DNA of 64,000 bases from Branchiostoma floridae (GCF_000003815.2 NC_049989.1:6575717-6639716), one strand, 5' to 3'; numbered from the stretch's first letter, positions 24,171 through 35,678 are shown. The notes: generated from the letters alone by a model not told the origin. Translations and numbers: made by a program.

Positions 24171-24249
24171 GGTTTGTTCCATCAAGGACGTTTAGTAGGT
24201 CAAGTTAACCGGCCTTCTTAGGACCCTTCTAAACCTCAGTTGCGCAACT

Positions 24250-24343
24250 GTTACACGATGGCCGAGCGGTCTAATGGTAAAGTTCTGCACGCTCAACGTG
24301 CAGTCAGTTTCCGCAGGTGTGAGTTCGAATCCCAGTTGTGACA
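24250..24343 (+). pseudogene. tRNA-Leu-like pseudogene or SINE head
   Basis: ATGGCCGAGCGGTCTAA matches the class II D arm of tRNA-Leu, followed by CTCAA in the anticodon-loop position, a variable-arm stretch and GAGTTCGAATCCCAG as T arm. Mismatches in the T stem and acceptor stem argue against a working tRNA. The anticodon would be CAA if the canonical alignment holds. Confidence 0.55.
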
Positions 24344-24631
24344 ATGTGTTTTTTTCTTTGCTCAACAAATCCCATTTTATGTCTTTTGATAGAAAGAGAC
24401 CAATTCAATACTTTAAAGTTTTCTTTTCTTGTGATTTTGTTAAACATCCAGGCATTTTTGTCTAAAAATACGGCCAATTTTTTCTAAAGGTTTATTGTTT
24501 CATTTTATATACACAACTCTTTTGTCTTGTGACTAGGGCATGGAAACCCAGGTTTGGGATTTCTTTATTTTTATTTTCAAACATCCACAACGTTAAAGTG
24601 ACGTAGGTTAAAACAGTTGAATATTACCGTC

Positions 24632-24864
24632 AATATGTGTGGTGAATGACACATATATAAACGTTTTGGACGCAGACATATGTGTGTGCTGAATCACATA
24701 TATATCTGTTTCCCATGGCAGACATATATGTGCTGCACCAGCCACACATATATCTGCGTGCAAAACAGATATATATGTGCTTCACCACGCACATATGTCT
24801 GAGTTTTGTAGCACAGATATATGTGACGCCGCCTCACATATATCTGTGTGTTGTAGCACAGATA
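24632..24864. repeat. palindromic 24-bp satellite array I
   Basis: It has the right-half linker series only (TTTGGACGC, TTTCCCATGG, CTGCACCAGC, CTTCACCACG, ACGCCGCCT). Confidence 0.8.
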
Positions 24865-24999
24865 CAAAGAATTCCCCGTGGGTCCAAGATTTAGCGCGAC
24901 CGCGTGCGTCTCTGCAGGTTTTGTACGAGGCCAGGGAAGCTCACCAGCCGCCGGGGTAATGGGCCACACCAGGTAGGATTTTCACGCGGTTAGACTTTG

Positions 25000-25090
25000 C
25001 CCTGTGTTGTCAAACCCTAACAATAAAAGATACAATACACAATAGAAAGCCCGATAAAAAAAGACCAAAAAACATTGTAAAAAAACCAGC
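25000..25090. repeat. foldback element FB copy 7 (fragment)
   Basis: It contains the centre and part of the right arm (AAGCCCGATAAAAAAAGACC). The terminal repeats are replaced by unrelated GC-rich sequence on both sides. Confidence 0.65.
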
Positions 25091-25438
25091 CAGCCCTGCC
25101 CCGGCAGCTGAAAAACCTACCGGGGGGGAATGAATATCCCGGCGGCGGAGAGCTACTCTGAGCTACTCTGGCCCCGTAGAGACTAATTACGGTAGGCCGT
25201 GCCAGCCGTGCCAGCAGTAGACTGGATTCCAGGTTACACAGATATATGTAAACGATACCTAGTAAAAGCCTAGTAAAGGCAGGAGCGAGTTGAATATTCC
25301 CGCGAACTTGAAGGCCTTCAGGCCGATGTCAGCTTTCATGAATAAAAAATGGTTCAAACAAACAAACAAACAAACAAACAAACAAACACACAAATAATTC
25401 CCCGTGGGTCCTAGATTCAGCGCGACCGCGTGCGTCTC

Positions 25439-25605
25439 TAATCTCCAAGCAGAGGTTAGGCTCAGGCTGTTTTTTAGCGTTTTTTAGTCGTTTTTATCGG
25501 GCATTTTTTTTGTATTCTATCTTGTGTTGTCAAACCCAAACAATACAAGATACAATACAAAATAGAAAGCCCGATGAAAACGACTAAAAAACGTTAAAAA
25601 AACAG
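25439..25605. mobile_element. foldback element FB copy 8 (right arm cut)
   Basis: The left arm from ATCTCCAAGCAGAGG and the centre are complete. The right arm stops at AAAACAGC, where a mariner-like end begins. Confidence 0.7.
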
Positions 25606-25772
25606 CAACTTACCCTCTGATTTGGAATAAACGAATGCCTGTAAAGTAATGACTGCATTGATTTGAAATTTGAAGGATATGGATAAAAGGCTCTATACTA
25701 TGAAGTTGTGCCATAAAATTTGAGGTGTGCTTATTATTTCTTGGTGAGGCCGAGAACTTCTTGATCACCCCT
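25606..25772 (-). mobile_element. mariner-like terminal fragment
   Basis: Read on the minus strand it begins with a TA followed by CGAGGGGTGATCAAGAAG, which resembles a mariner-type terminal repeat. It is about 170 bp and non-coding. It replaces the outer part of a foldback arm. Confidence 0.45.
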
Positions 25773-25983
25773 CGTATATCCGTTTTGCACGCATACATAT
25801 GTGTGTGCTGAAGCACATATATATCTGTGTCCTGTGGCAGACATATATGTGCTGCACCGGTCACACATATATCTGCGTGCAAAACATATATATATGTGCT
25901 TCACCACGCACATATGTCTGAGTTTTGTAGCACAGATATATGTGACGCCGCATCACATATATCTGTGTGTTGTAGCACAGATA
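25773..25983. repeat. palindromic 24-bp satellite array J
   Basis: Right-half linker series, from CCGTTTTGCACG to TTGTAGCACAGATA. It is followed by ATTCCCCGTGGGTCC and a foldback element. Confidence 0.8.
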
Positions 25984-26032
25984 CAAAGAATTCCCCGTGG
26001 GTCCAAGATTTAGCGCGACCGCGTGCGTCTCT

Positions 26033-26230
26033 ATTCTCCAAGCAGAGGTTAGGCTCGGCTGTCTGTAGCGTTTTCTTAATCGTTTTTATCGGGCTTTCTA
26101 TTTTGTATATTTTATCTTGTGTTGTCAAACCCTAACAATAAAAGATACAATACACAATAGAAAGCCCGATAAAAAACGACCAAAAACGTTTAAAAAAAAA
26201 CAGCCAGAGCCTAACCTCTGCTTGGAGAGT
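26033..26230. mobile_element. foldback element FB copy 9
   Basis: Complete arms from ATTCTCCAAGCAGAGG to CCTCTGCTTGGAGAGT around TGTTGTCAAACCCTAACA. Confidence 0.8.
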
Positions 26231-26304
26231 AGTGCGACTCCCAGTCGGCTGAAATGGATCATTAGCAAGAGCATTAAAAAACAGATTGGTGGTAGTATAT
26301 TATC

Positions 26305-26774
26305 AGATATATATGTGTAATTCACATTTACATGTCCCGAAAATAGCAGATATATATATATGATTTTCCATACATATATATGTGCTGTAAAGAACAAAGA
26401 TATATGTTACTCTATATACACATATGTGTGCCGCCAAAGACAGATATGTATGTGATTCACCACACATATATATGTGTGCCGTCGAAGACAGCCATATGTG
26501 CTTAGTGGAGCACATATATATCTGTTTTCAACGGCACACATATATGAGTGGTGAATTACACATATATATCTGTTTTGCACGCAGACATATATGTGTGCGG
26601 AAGCACATATATATCTGTGTCCTGTGGCAGACATATATGTGCTGCACCAGTCACACATATATCTGCGTGCAAAACAGATATATATGTGCTTCCCCACGCA
26701 CATATGTCTATGTTTTGTAGCACAGATATATGTGACGCCGCATCACATATATCTGTGTGTTGTAGCACAGATAC
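26305..26774. repeat. palindromic 24-bp satellite array K
   Basis: Full linker series like arrays A, B and D. The following ATTCC is the start of the usual lead-in to a foldback element, but a 618-bp N gap begins there. Confidence 0.85.
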
Positions 26775-27402
26775 AAAAAATTCCNNNNNNNNNNNNNNNN
26801 NNNNNNNNNNNNNNNNNNNNNNNNNNNNNNNNNNNNNNNNNNNNNNNNNNNNNNNNNNNNNNNNNNNNNNNNNNNNNNNNNNNNNNNNNNNNNNNNNNNN
26901 NNNNNNNNNNNNNNNNNNNNNNNNNNNNNNNNNNNNNNNNNNNNNNNNNNNNNNNNNNNNNNNNNNNNNNNNNNNNNNNNNNNNNNNNNNNNNNNNNNNN
27001 NNNNNNNNNNNNNNNNNNNNNNNNNNNNNNNNNNNNNNNNNNNNNNNNNNNNNNNNNNNNNNNNNNNNNNNNNNNNNNNNNNNNNNNNNNNNNNNNNNNN
27101 NNNNNNNNNNNNNNNNNNNNNNNNNNNNNNNNNNNNNNNNNNNNNNNNNNNNNNNNNNNNNNNNNNNNNNNNNNNNNNNNNNNNNNNNNNNNNNNNNNNN
27201 NNNNNNNNNNNNNNNNNNNNNNNNNNNNNNNNNNNNNNNNNNNNNNNNNNNNNNNNNNNNNNNNNNNNNNNNNNNNNNNNNNNNNNNNNNNNNNNNNNNN
27301 NNNNNNNNNNNNNNNNNNNNNNNNNNNNNNNNNNNNNNNNNNNNNNNNNNNNNNNNNNNNNNNNNNNNNNNNNNNNNNNNNNNNNNNNNNNNNNNNNNNN
27401 NN

Positions 27403-27535
27403 ATCTGTGTCCTGTTTCCGAATATGTGCTGCACCAGTTACACATACATCTGCCTGCAAAACATATATATATATGTGCTTCACCACGCACATATGTCTAT
27501 GTTTTGTAGCACAGATATATGTGACGCCGCTTAAC
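27403..27535. repeat. palindromic satellite array L (end of the domain)
   Basis: The right-half series resumes after the N gap at 26785-27402 and ends with ACGCCGCTTAACA. The satellite domain stops here. Confidence 0.75.
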
Positions 27536-27579
27536 ATTTAACATTGATGCAAGTTTGGTACCACAGTCTAGTCTATACC

Positions 27580-27690
27580 AGACTCCATAGGTCGCTGGCC
27601 GGAAAACCATAGGATGAAACAAATATAGGTAAACCGGCCAGAGAAGTACAGCCGGCTAGGGAACAGCTTGCGACCTACGGAGGAAATGAT
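27580..27690. repeat. short inverted-repeat element with CATAGGTCGC ends
   Basis: CTCCATAGGTCGC on the left is mirrored by GCGACCTACGGAG on the right, with GGCCGG and CCGGC blocks inside. It is probably a small MITE. Confidence 0.4.
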
Positions 27691-27829
27691 TGTTCTGGCC
27701 GGCTGACTCCCCTAGTGTAGTATGACTCTATTTGTCCAATTGCTACATTTAGACCACCGATCTACGAAGCCTGGTAGAGGCTAACCTTGGTCCTCATCAC
27801 ACCGTTGCCGCATACTTTAACATTGGACT

Positions 27830-28270
27830 AACATGACGATATTTTCTATGATCATTGGTGACGACAAAAGACAAACGGTTGGAGTGTTTGCAGCCCAAAC
27901 GTATAATTATATGATACATATACGTATATATGATTTGCAGCACACACCAATTTTGCAGATGATGTCTTTATTTGCAAAGTTTCCAATTAAAGTTAATCTC
28001 ACTCTCTTCATGTTCTAAAGTCACACAATTATGCAAAGTAGCTCATTCTTTGCATATGTAGCGTGAGCTTATATCCATCATCACTTAAGCTATGAACATA
28101 CAAATAGTTATGAAGATTTGTCAAACATTTCTGGAGTTCTACCCTTCAATTTCTCAAACAAAACATGGGACCCAAGCCGACGGCAATTCTTTACGACTAG
28201 TAAGAGCTTTCTACTCTAAAAGAATCATGACCATAGCTTGTGACAGTAATAATTTTCAGAAATTTATGAC
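27830..28270. repeat. fragment of the TTTGCATA-rich dispersed element
   Basis: It shares words such as CAAACATTTCTGGAGTTCT and ATCATGACCATAGC with the elements at 20860 and 31561. No gene is seen in it. Confidence 0.45.
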
Positions 28271-28289
28271 TGAGTTATCATGCATGTAA

Positions 28290-28830
28290 ATATGTGAGTG
28301 GGTGTCTGTGTGCGTAATTATGTGTGTGTGTGTAAAGCGAAACATATAAGAACGTGACATACTATATATATAGGTGTGTCTGTGTGCGCAAGTGTGTGTG
28401 TGAAGCTGAAACAAATGAGTGTGTACTTTTAAAGCTGAAATATATATTGGTGTCCTACCATGTATATGTGTATGAGTATAGAGAAACATATAAGAGCGTG
28501 TGCTTCGATGTGTATGTGTATGTGTGCAGACGAACATATATGCGCTTGTCCTACCATATATATGTGTGTGTGTGTAATGCTGAAGATATATGAGTGTGTC
28601 CTACCATGTATATGTGCATGTGTATAGAGAAACATATAAGAGCGTGTGCTTCGATGTGTTATGTGTATGTGTGCAGACGAACATATATGTGTTTGTCCTA
28701 CCAGATATATATGTGTGTGTAAAGCTGAACATATATGTGTTTGTCCTACCAGATATATATGTGTGTGTAAAGCTGAACATATATGAGTGTGTTAATCGAT
28801 GCCTTATATATGAGGAAATCCTTGTCTTTA
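28290..28830. repeat. minisatellite, ~48-bp unit with ACATATATGTG core
   Basis: The last units are nearly perfect: GAACATATATGTGTTTGTCC then TACCAGATATATATGTGTGT then GTAAAGCT, repeated with a 48-bp period (28679 and 28727). Earlier units are more diverged. The period is twice the 24-bp spacing of the large satellite and the core is the same, but the linkers differ. Confidence 0.8.
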
Positions 28831-29160
28831 TATGTAAGTAATTTTGCAACACTTGGCCCCCAATAGCGTGACCCGTGTCTATGTACATACTACATGTCAC
28901 AGAATGTGCAGGGAACGCCACAGTTTATGAGTGGCACAGCCTGGACCAGTTTACTGCACCGCCCTGTCGCACCCATGTCTGTAACCAATCCAATTCAGAT
29001 CCAGTCCGAAGTTAAGTTTTACAGTTGGGCTTATCCATTTAGGTCACAGAAAGGATAGACTGGAAACACTACAAACAAACGGCCACGCCCCCTTCATCAC
29101 CACTTGTAAACGTAAGCGCATCTTCTGGGAGGAGTAAGGGGCTGTCGCATCTAGCAATAT
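28831..29160. other. intergenic, nothing recognised
   Basis: No open frame, repeat or RNA signature that I can support. Confidence 0.4.
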
Positions 29161-30039
29161 TTATTTTTCGTTATCTTCTTTTCTCTTTACGCAAGCTTCA
29201 GTTGAAACCTCTCCACGAATCGAGAGTGAAACAGTCCTGAATCCCAGACGGCTGTTGCTAACGACATTCCCAACCTTAAGACCTTTTTCAAACTTGATTA
29301 ACTTCCCTTCTAGAAGCGAAATTAGCCTCTGTCCCCTGTATGATTGGAGGATAATTACCAAGATCACTCCCCGGTTATCTTCTGTGTATGTTTTGGCTGT
29401 GGGGTACTTTTACTTGTCTCAGAACATATAGCTTCTTTTAGGGTCTTTTAAGAGTCTAAAGTTTTTAGATATCTTAGCTTAAACATAGAGCGAGAAAAAG
29501 TTCATACCAAAGATATTGAGGATAAAAAGGCTTGCTTTTGGCTTCTCATATGTTTTAATGTCACTGTGACCTTTGCAGTAGCTAACGGTTTGTTCTTAAC
29601 TATCCTTATTATCACAGTGCACTCACACGATTTCTGGCTCGTATCTAAACTTTGACTAAAGCCCACCAATCCCCACATGCGCGCTAAACACCTCAGGTCA
29701 CGACTGCCTGATCCTCCGTTTATTTCTACACGATAGGAAGTCACGTACGGTTTAACCGTGGATCAGACAAGCCGCCTAACCACACATATGCCTGGAGAAA
29801 GGTTAAAGGAAAAGGCGAGGATTAAAATCAGGAACCGTGATGGCTGTACTTCACTCTGTAAAAATTCCGTGGGTGGACGCCCTGTTCGTCTCTTGGTGTG
29901 ATGGTCACACCCAAGACAATTGAGACAAAATAGATCTGATGTAGATATACTGGACTCCTCTACTGTCGCTGCCACATGGCAGCAGTACTTGCATTTGTAA
30001 ACTCTGCCAAGCGCGTCAGACACGTCCAAGTAGCGTTCA
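29161..30039 (-). CDS. possible unrecognised multi-exon gene (tentative)
   Basis: Three minus-strand stretches look like exons. Exon 30039-29855 reads ERYLDVSDALGRVYKCKYCC and then FCLNCLGCDHHTKRRTGRPP, with Cys and His spaced like a zinc-binding ribbon. Exon 29725-29508 joins it in phase 1 and reads INGGSGSRDLRCLARMWGLV. Exon 29381-29161 ends NEK followed by TAA, with an AATAAA overlapping the stop. The middle-to-last junction does not keep phase with the donors I can see, so an exon or donor is missing or the model is wrong. A short first exon (MAGGTG, strong Kozak, donor CAG/GTAAGC) may lie at 30431-30416. I do not recognise the family. Alternative: a non-coding transcript or chance frames. 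Confidence 0.25.
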
Positions 30040-31560
30040 CTGCAGCAGTATGGTCGCTAGCCAAGACCAGGCGTAACATAATACTCCAGAACCAAAAAGA
30101 AACACTGGTCTATTTACCGACACTCCGTACACCTTTCAAACATCGCTTCACCCTTCAGTCTACTTCAAAAAGGTGTGGTTTGTTAACAACGTGCGGGGTG
30201 ACGAAAGGTGAAGCACATAACGTCATTTACTGACTGCACCACACAGGCGAGGAGAAGTGTGAACTTTGCCAACGCCCACGTTTGTGTTTGCCGTTGTGTC
30301 GTCAACCCTAATAACAACCCGTGAAAGGCGCGTACAAACTCAGACCTGTTTGTATTGTTTGTTTGTAGAGTCCGTGGAACTTGCTAGGTAGAAAATAGAG
30401 AGAAAGTGGCTTACCTGTGCCACCTGCCATGGCGCGGGACGCCGCCTCCAAACGGGCGGGAGGTGGCGTGCACGTGCAGGCCGGGGTTCCAGGAGCCCGA
30501 TCGATGCGTCCTGTCGAGACAGCCCTCACAGTTTTACCCCAATGTTTGTGCAGCTTGGTGGGAAAGCTCGTCCGCTTGTACAGTTGTTTAAGGCGGGAGA
30601 GAGACGAGTTGGGAAGCTTGGTCTACAGGGCCCGCCCTTTCAGTCGTCCTGATGTCAACCTCCCACCTTTACAACAGCCAGCCCGATCGGACGACACTCA
30701 AAACCGTAAATGAACCTTGTTATTGCTGACGAAAACACCAGGCGTACAAAGGGGACGTGAATCCAAGAGCTCTCCCCTTCACACCGGTCCTGTAGGGGTC
30801 ACCACAGGTCATTGCTTTACTCCTGAGTGTAAATAACGCCCCCTGCGACTCTCCAGAGTCTGCAAACTCCAAGGTTCAGTGCAGTTCGCCCCTGTAGTAT
30901 AGTATTGCTCACATACGGAAAGGAGAAAGCACACACACTGTGACAGCAATGTAAACCCGCGGTAGAAACTGGAGAGGTAGTAGCTACGGATCAAACAGAA
31001 AGTTTAAACAGCAGTTTTCAGGAGCGAGCCAATCACAGGTCAGCTAGCTCGGTCACTGCGTCTTCCCGCCAGATCTCGTTCTCGTTCCTATGCGCGTACA
31101 GTCCGCCACTAGCTATAGCCAATGTCAACTCCGCACTGAAACTCCAGCTGTTTGAAGTATTTAAAGCTGTGTTATGCCAACAGCTTTGTAAATATAGTGT
31201 TTTTACCACCGCCCGACTTCACTACTGAAGTGTCCGAGTATCAATCAAACTGCAGGCCAGTGCGAGGGTCCAGTCAGGAATGCGGGGAGGGTCCAAGTTC
31301 AGCACTCGGTAGACAAGCGAGCCGTAACGACTCTAATATGATCCGGTCTCAGAGCGGAGGGGTGCCGGGCGTCCTGCTGCAAACAATTGACCTGAGGGTA
31401 CGGTATGGAGGGTGGGGCTGGTCTCTGGGGGGAATGTATGGCCATGGACGGTTTGTTGTGACGTTCAAGAATATTGGTTGGAGAATAGAAGGGAGTCTAT
31501 AATCATGTCATACAACCACTGATGAAAGAACTAGAACAACTAGAGTTCGGCGACCTCATA
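30040..31560. other. GC- and CpG-richer intergenic stretch
   Basis: The region is richer in CG dinucleotides than its surroundings (for example near 30415-30500 and 31020-31100), as seen at some promoters. Frames at 30417-30713 and 31152-31502 have no family resemblance. No gene is called. Confidence 0.3.
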
Positions 31561-32642
31561 CCTCCATGAAAATTTAGAGCTTTCGTAAATTTCATGCAAT
31601 TGACTAGCACATTAACATAATTTATGCATGGTATTGTTCATCATTGACTAACGTACACATGTCACCATTATAAAATTCCCATTATTAATCATAAAGCGTT
31701 TTTGCAATTTTTACATAAATTATGCAAATAAGTTCCTCATTACCATATTTGGTATCTGCTTATATTCCACCTATCATAGTTAACATGTGTTACATTTATT
31801 GAAGTCCAGTTATTGAAAACAATGGAAGTATACAATTTCCTCATTAATCATGCAAATTAAGTCCTCATTTGCATAAAATGTATATCATTATGAACATATT
31901 TGCCTAAGGTACCCGCATGCCTAGTATGATGCCAATCCATCAATCCTTTCTGCAGTTATCCTCTTTAGAATGTCTTGACAAAAACGCCCCTGCAGTTCCG
32001 CAATTAAATGTTAGGGGGCTGAAACCTGCCCCACTTTGTCATGACACTGCAAGCTATCTACCAGCCAAATGTCAAGACCATATCACATCCAGGACAAGAG
32101 ATACATTGAAATAACTGCCATGATATAATATCCTCATTAATTATGCAAATGTACTCCTATTTTGCATAATTAGTATTTAATCTTGTACAAAATTGTCTAA
32201 GGTACCTACATACCAAAAATGATGAAAATCCGTTGTTCCCTTCTTGAGTTATCCTCGTCAGAAGTTTTTGACAAAAATGCCCCTGCTATTCCCAAACTAG
32301 ACGCTAGGGGGCCCAAACTTACGTAATTTTTTCCTGAGCACAAGAGCTATCTAATGCTTAAAAATCTTGACCATAGCATGTTCAGAACACCGAGATAGCA
32401 AAACCGGAAGTTGCGCTGCAGTACCAAGGCCACACACCAGGGGGCCCAAAATTAACCTTGACCTTCGTCTTCCCAACCCCTACCTACATACCAAACATCA
32501 TTGTAGTCCATCAAGAGGTTCTCAAGTTATGATGACCACAAATATGCGGACACACAGACACACACACAAACACACACACAAACACACACACAAACACACA
32601 CACAGACACACTCAAAACTATACCTCCATTTTTTCATGGAGG
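31561..32642. mobile_element. non-autonomous TIR element with CCTCCATGAAAA ends (1082 bp)
   Basis: The left end CCTCCATGAAAA is matched by TTTTTCATGGAGG at the right. TA flanks both sides (CATA/CC and GG/TAAC), consistent with a TA target duplication. The interior repeats TATGCAAATTAAGTCC-type words and carries (CA)n-like sequence at 32540-32600. It belongs to the family seen at 20860, 27830 and, inverted, 37951. No transposase is present. Confidence 0.65.
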
Positions 32643-32745
32643 TAACAAAATATTTACAGACTAAGAAACAATAGTGTTCTTTACAATAGAAGTACATGTA
32701 TAGTCAAGGGGCTGTCGGACGCTTCGACCCTTGACCGATTCGGTC

Positions 32746-32990
32746 TCCGTACTAACCCTAACCCCATCTCGCCTAATCCTAACCATAACCCCGGCCCCCG
32801 ATCCCTATCCCTTACCCTAACCCCATACCTATACCCCATACCCTAACCCTATACCTATACCCCATACCCTAACCCTAACCCTAACCCTAACCCTAACCCT
32901 ATACCCTAACCCTAACCCTAACCCTAACCCTACACCCTAACCCTAACCATATCCCCTAACCCTATAACCATAACCCTGTACCGTAACCAC
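32746..32990. repeat. interstitial telomere-type repeat (CCCTAA)n
   Basis: Perfect ACCCTAACCCTAACCCTAAC stretches near 32868-32945 are flanked by degenerate units such as CCCCATACCTATA. TTAGGG is the telomere repeat of vertebrates and many invertebrates. The block is internal, so it marks an old break repair, fusion or telomere-sequence insertion. Confidence 0.85.
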
Positions 32991-33539
32991 TCTTGAGTTG
33001 AACAGGGTGTTGGGCCGAGTCATCCTGACTCCTCAATAAAAGGCAGACGTTAATCGGCAGAAGGCTACTGATACGCCCTGAATATGCCATCTCTGTTCAT
33101 AATGTCGTCGGTTTTCTGCTGTAAACCGCTCGTACAATGAGTTATAACTTAACGGTAAGCCTGAGAAGTGCTTTCACAACAAACTTCAACATAAAACAGG
33201 TGAGGCACGTTTATAGTTCAATGTAAAAGTTAAACAAACGGCTGCCTAACGTTAAAAATACTCGCTACAAGAGCCCTCTGGCACTTATCTCAGAGTTTAT
33301 TGACACAAATTACAAGTCTACGTTTGCCCCCAATTTTACTGTAAATTTAGACGTAATTGCAGCTTACATGAAAGCTTGCACCCGGACGTACGATACAGGC
33401 GTGTGTAGAAGATAATGGCGTAATTGGAATTGTTGATATCATGCCCGAACATCCAGATACTGTCGTTGTACTGTCAGGCTACGTTTTATTAAGTCGGTGA
33501 AGGTTAGACAATGCAATCAAGTAATAAGATATGCCAAAC

Positions 33540-33700
33540 AGCAGTTAATGATTTTGGAAACAGTCAGGCGATTCAGATGCATCCACTATCTTTCGTCGGT
33601 GACACTGAGGAGATCTTGGTAAACAGTAGGTTTTATACCGCAACTATGAATGATATGTAAAGGAGGTGAAGACAAAGTTTACAACGTTTCATTAGATTCT
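33540..33700 (-). mobile_element. degraded Penelope-like terminal fragment
   Basis: The minus strand carries TATAAAACC and then a decayed version of the CACTGACGAAGGATAGTG motif of 18914-19236 (here CACCGACGAAAGATAGTGGA). The GAAACGTC segment has changed to GAATCGCC, so the hammerhead-like core is lost. Confidence 0.45.
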
Positions 33701-35480
33701 AACGGCGTACAAGGGACAGAAATATGGCAGACTAAAGTGTACGTTGAAAGTTTGCTATAACAGTGTCGAAAGCAATTTCATAAGTCAAATTTGAATGGAG
33801 AAATGACATATGAAACGCTTTTGTAGAAATGGCGACAAAAACATATTCTTTTATTCGTAGCCAAGCCGAAGAAATATAATGGTAGAAGTTTGCTTAACTT
33901 GTACGTAGAGTTGTTTCAACGCACAATTAAGAAATTAAAGCAACGTATCAACCCACTCTACTTTCTCACTTGAATTCGTGACGCTCGTTTTTCTATTTCC
34001 TGGATACCCCTGTGTGTCAATATTCATGATCAATTTAACGACTTTTCTACAAAGGAATGGTCGCTTGGGAACGTTGTATTTGCTTGTCGCCCACCCATCC
34101 TAACCGCCCACCCCCGCTATATTCAAGTTTAGTAGTCCAAACCCTTCCCAGAATATAGTTCTTGACAGGTCGCTAGACGTTCCTATGTCTGTTACAGTGA
34201 TGACTGTTTAACCAGACTCCCAGCCTACTGAAGTAAGGTCACGCAGATAGAAGGGCAAACACCCACCTAGTTACACAGTAGTTACAGGACATGTTTGATT
34301 TAGGGAGAGTGTTATATTCAGTGTGTGGTATTTAAGGGTGCCTAAATAGCTTTGAGAAATAAAAGGCATATTGCAGAAAGTAGTAGCTTATCGATATGGG
34401 GGTTGTGGTAAGTTAACACGATTTCTTACAATTCTAAAAATGTGGTTAGTGGTAGCCATATACACTTCTTGACTCGTTCTCCATAACAATATAATGATGC
34501 ACACACACACAGACACCGGCTGACACGCAAACACACATCACCCTTCCAGTAAAAGCAATCAGTCCATTCCCAGACATACATCATTGAGCTTTCCCGGCAT
34601 ATGACACCCGTATTGACCACAGACCAAATGTAGCGCATAGTCTGGCTGCGTTCCCACTACTTCACATGGCTACAAAAACAGCATCAGTCAACGTGCTGGC
34701 TACCGTTAGTGTAAACAGTTATCGGATTTTCGTGGAAGTCCTTGAGTTACATAAGGTATTCTTTGTCTTCTTTGTTTCGACACAAGAAGTATGTTCAAAG
34801 TTTCACATATAAGATTTGTTCTAAATCATTGTAAATCATTGTAAATCGTCTAGTTCCATCTACGCGTTATGCATGTTAATCGATGATAAATTGCCCACAT
34901 CGTTCTTGTTCAAGACAATATCCCAAGTAGACCGTAGGCATTAAGACTAATACACCGTGGGAATGTGCGTTGGCGGAGGATTAAGACACGGTAACGGTAG
35001 CGTAAGTGATGTACTGTTCAGACTAAATGAGTCTTGAATGGGCCAAAAAAATCAATTTGTGCAACTGCTGTTGGTATTGACGGATACGCATAACCATACC
35101 GGTAATTGCTACTCCCCTCCCTCAGTCCTGTATACATAATATTTTATGTGACCTAGAGAATATACAAGCTACTCCCCTCCCCCATATTCCTGTATAGATA
35201 TGTGACGTAGAGACTATACAAATGTAACCATGTACACCACACTTTTCGTGCCAGTACCGTGTCGTGCTACTACGTGCAAACTGTACACGTAAACAATTCA
35301 GTCTGAAAAGGTTAAACATGTTTTGTTGCACAGCTCAGATCAGCCACGATGAAGTGCCAAACTGAATTATCGGTCCTCACTGATAGTACATCAATATCAT
35401 AAGAGAGAGAGGGGCAAATGTAGCAAATTTACACCCAAACAATGAAAGCTTCCCCCACACACATCCAACGCACACACAAT
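33701..35480. other. intergenic, no gene recognised
   Basis: Mixed-composition sequence. Short frames show no family features or credible splice context. Confidence 0.4.
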
Positions 35481-35551
35481 GCACTACGTATAACACATCC
35501 ACACACCCATTCCAACGCTTCCCCCGCCAGGGCACCCCAGTCTTGACTCAC

Positions 35552-35678
35552 CCGGGGGCTCCTGCCGCCCGCCCCGCTGGGCCAGCCCGAACAGATCGGC
35601 GGGCAGCCGGCGTCGGAGCGACTCCATCTTCTCCCCGCTCTCGAACACAGCTTGTTCCCAGGGGCTGTGATGTGACAC
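35552..35678 (-). CDS. possible orphan first or internal exon
   Basis: The minus-strand frame reads MSHHSPWEQAVFESGEK and then MESLRRRLPADLFGLAQ, ending at a strong donor CCCCGG/GTGAGT in phase 1. ATGs are at 35678 and 35627; a TCACATCACAG acceptor at about 35664 would instead make it an internal exon. It is GC-rich, unlike its surroundings. The N-terminal exons of the two B30.2 genes at 40767 and 48123 also end in phase 1, so this may be a third such module. I see no PRY/SPRY exon downstream of it. Confidence 0.35.

Noticed and set aside
24250-24343. Functional tRNA-Leu
   Set aside because: T-stem and acceptor-stem mismatches and an ambiguous anticodon loop make a pseudogene or SINE head more likely.
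26548-27534. Long open frames of 260-328 residues
   Set aside because: Most of their length is the N gap at 26785-27402.
30417-30713. 98-residue plus-strand frame in CpG-rich sequence
   Set aside because: Composition explains its openness; there is no domain and no good downstream splice partner.
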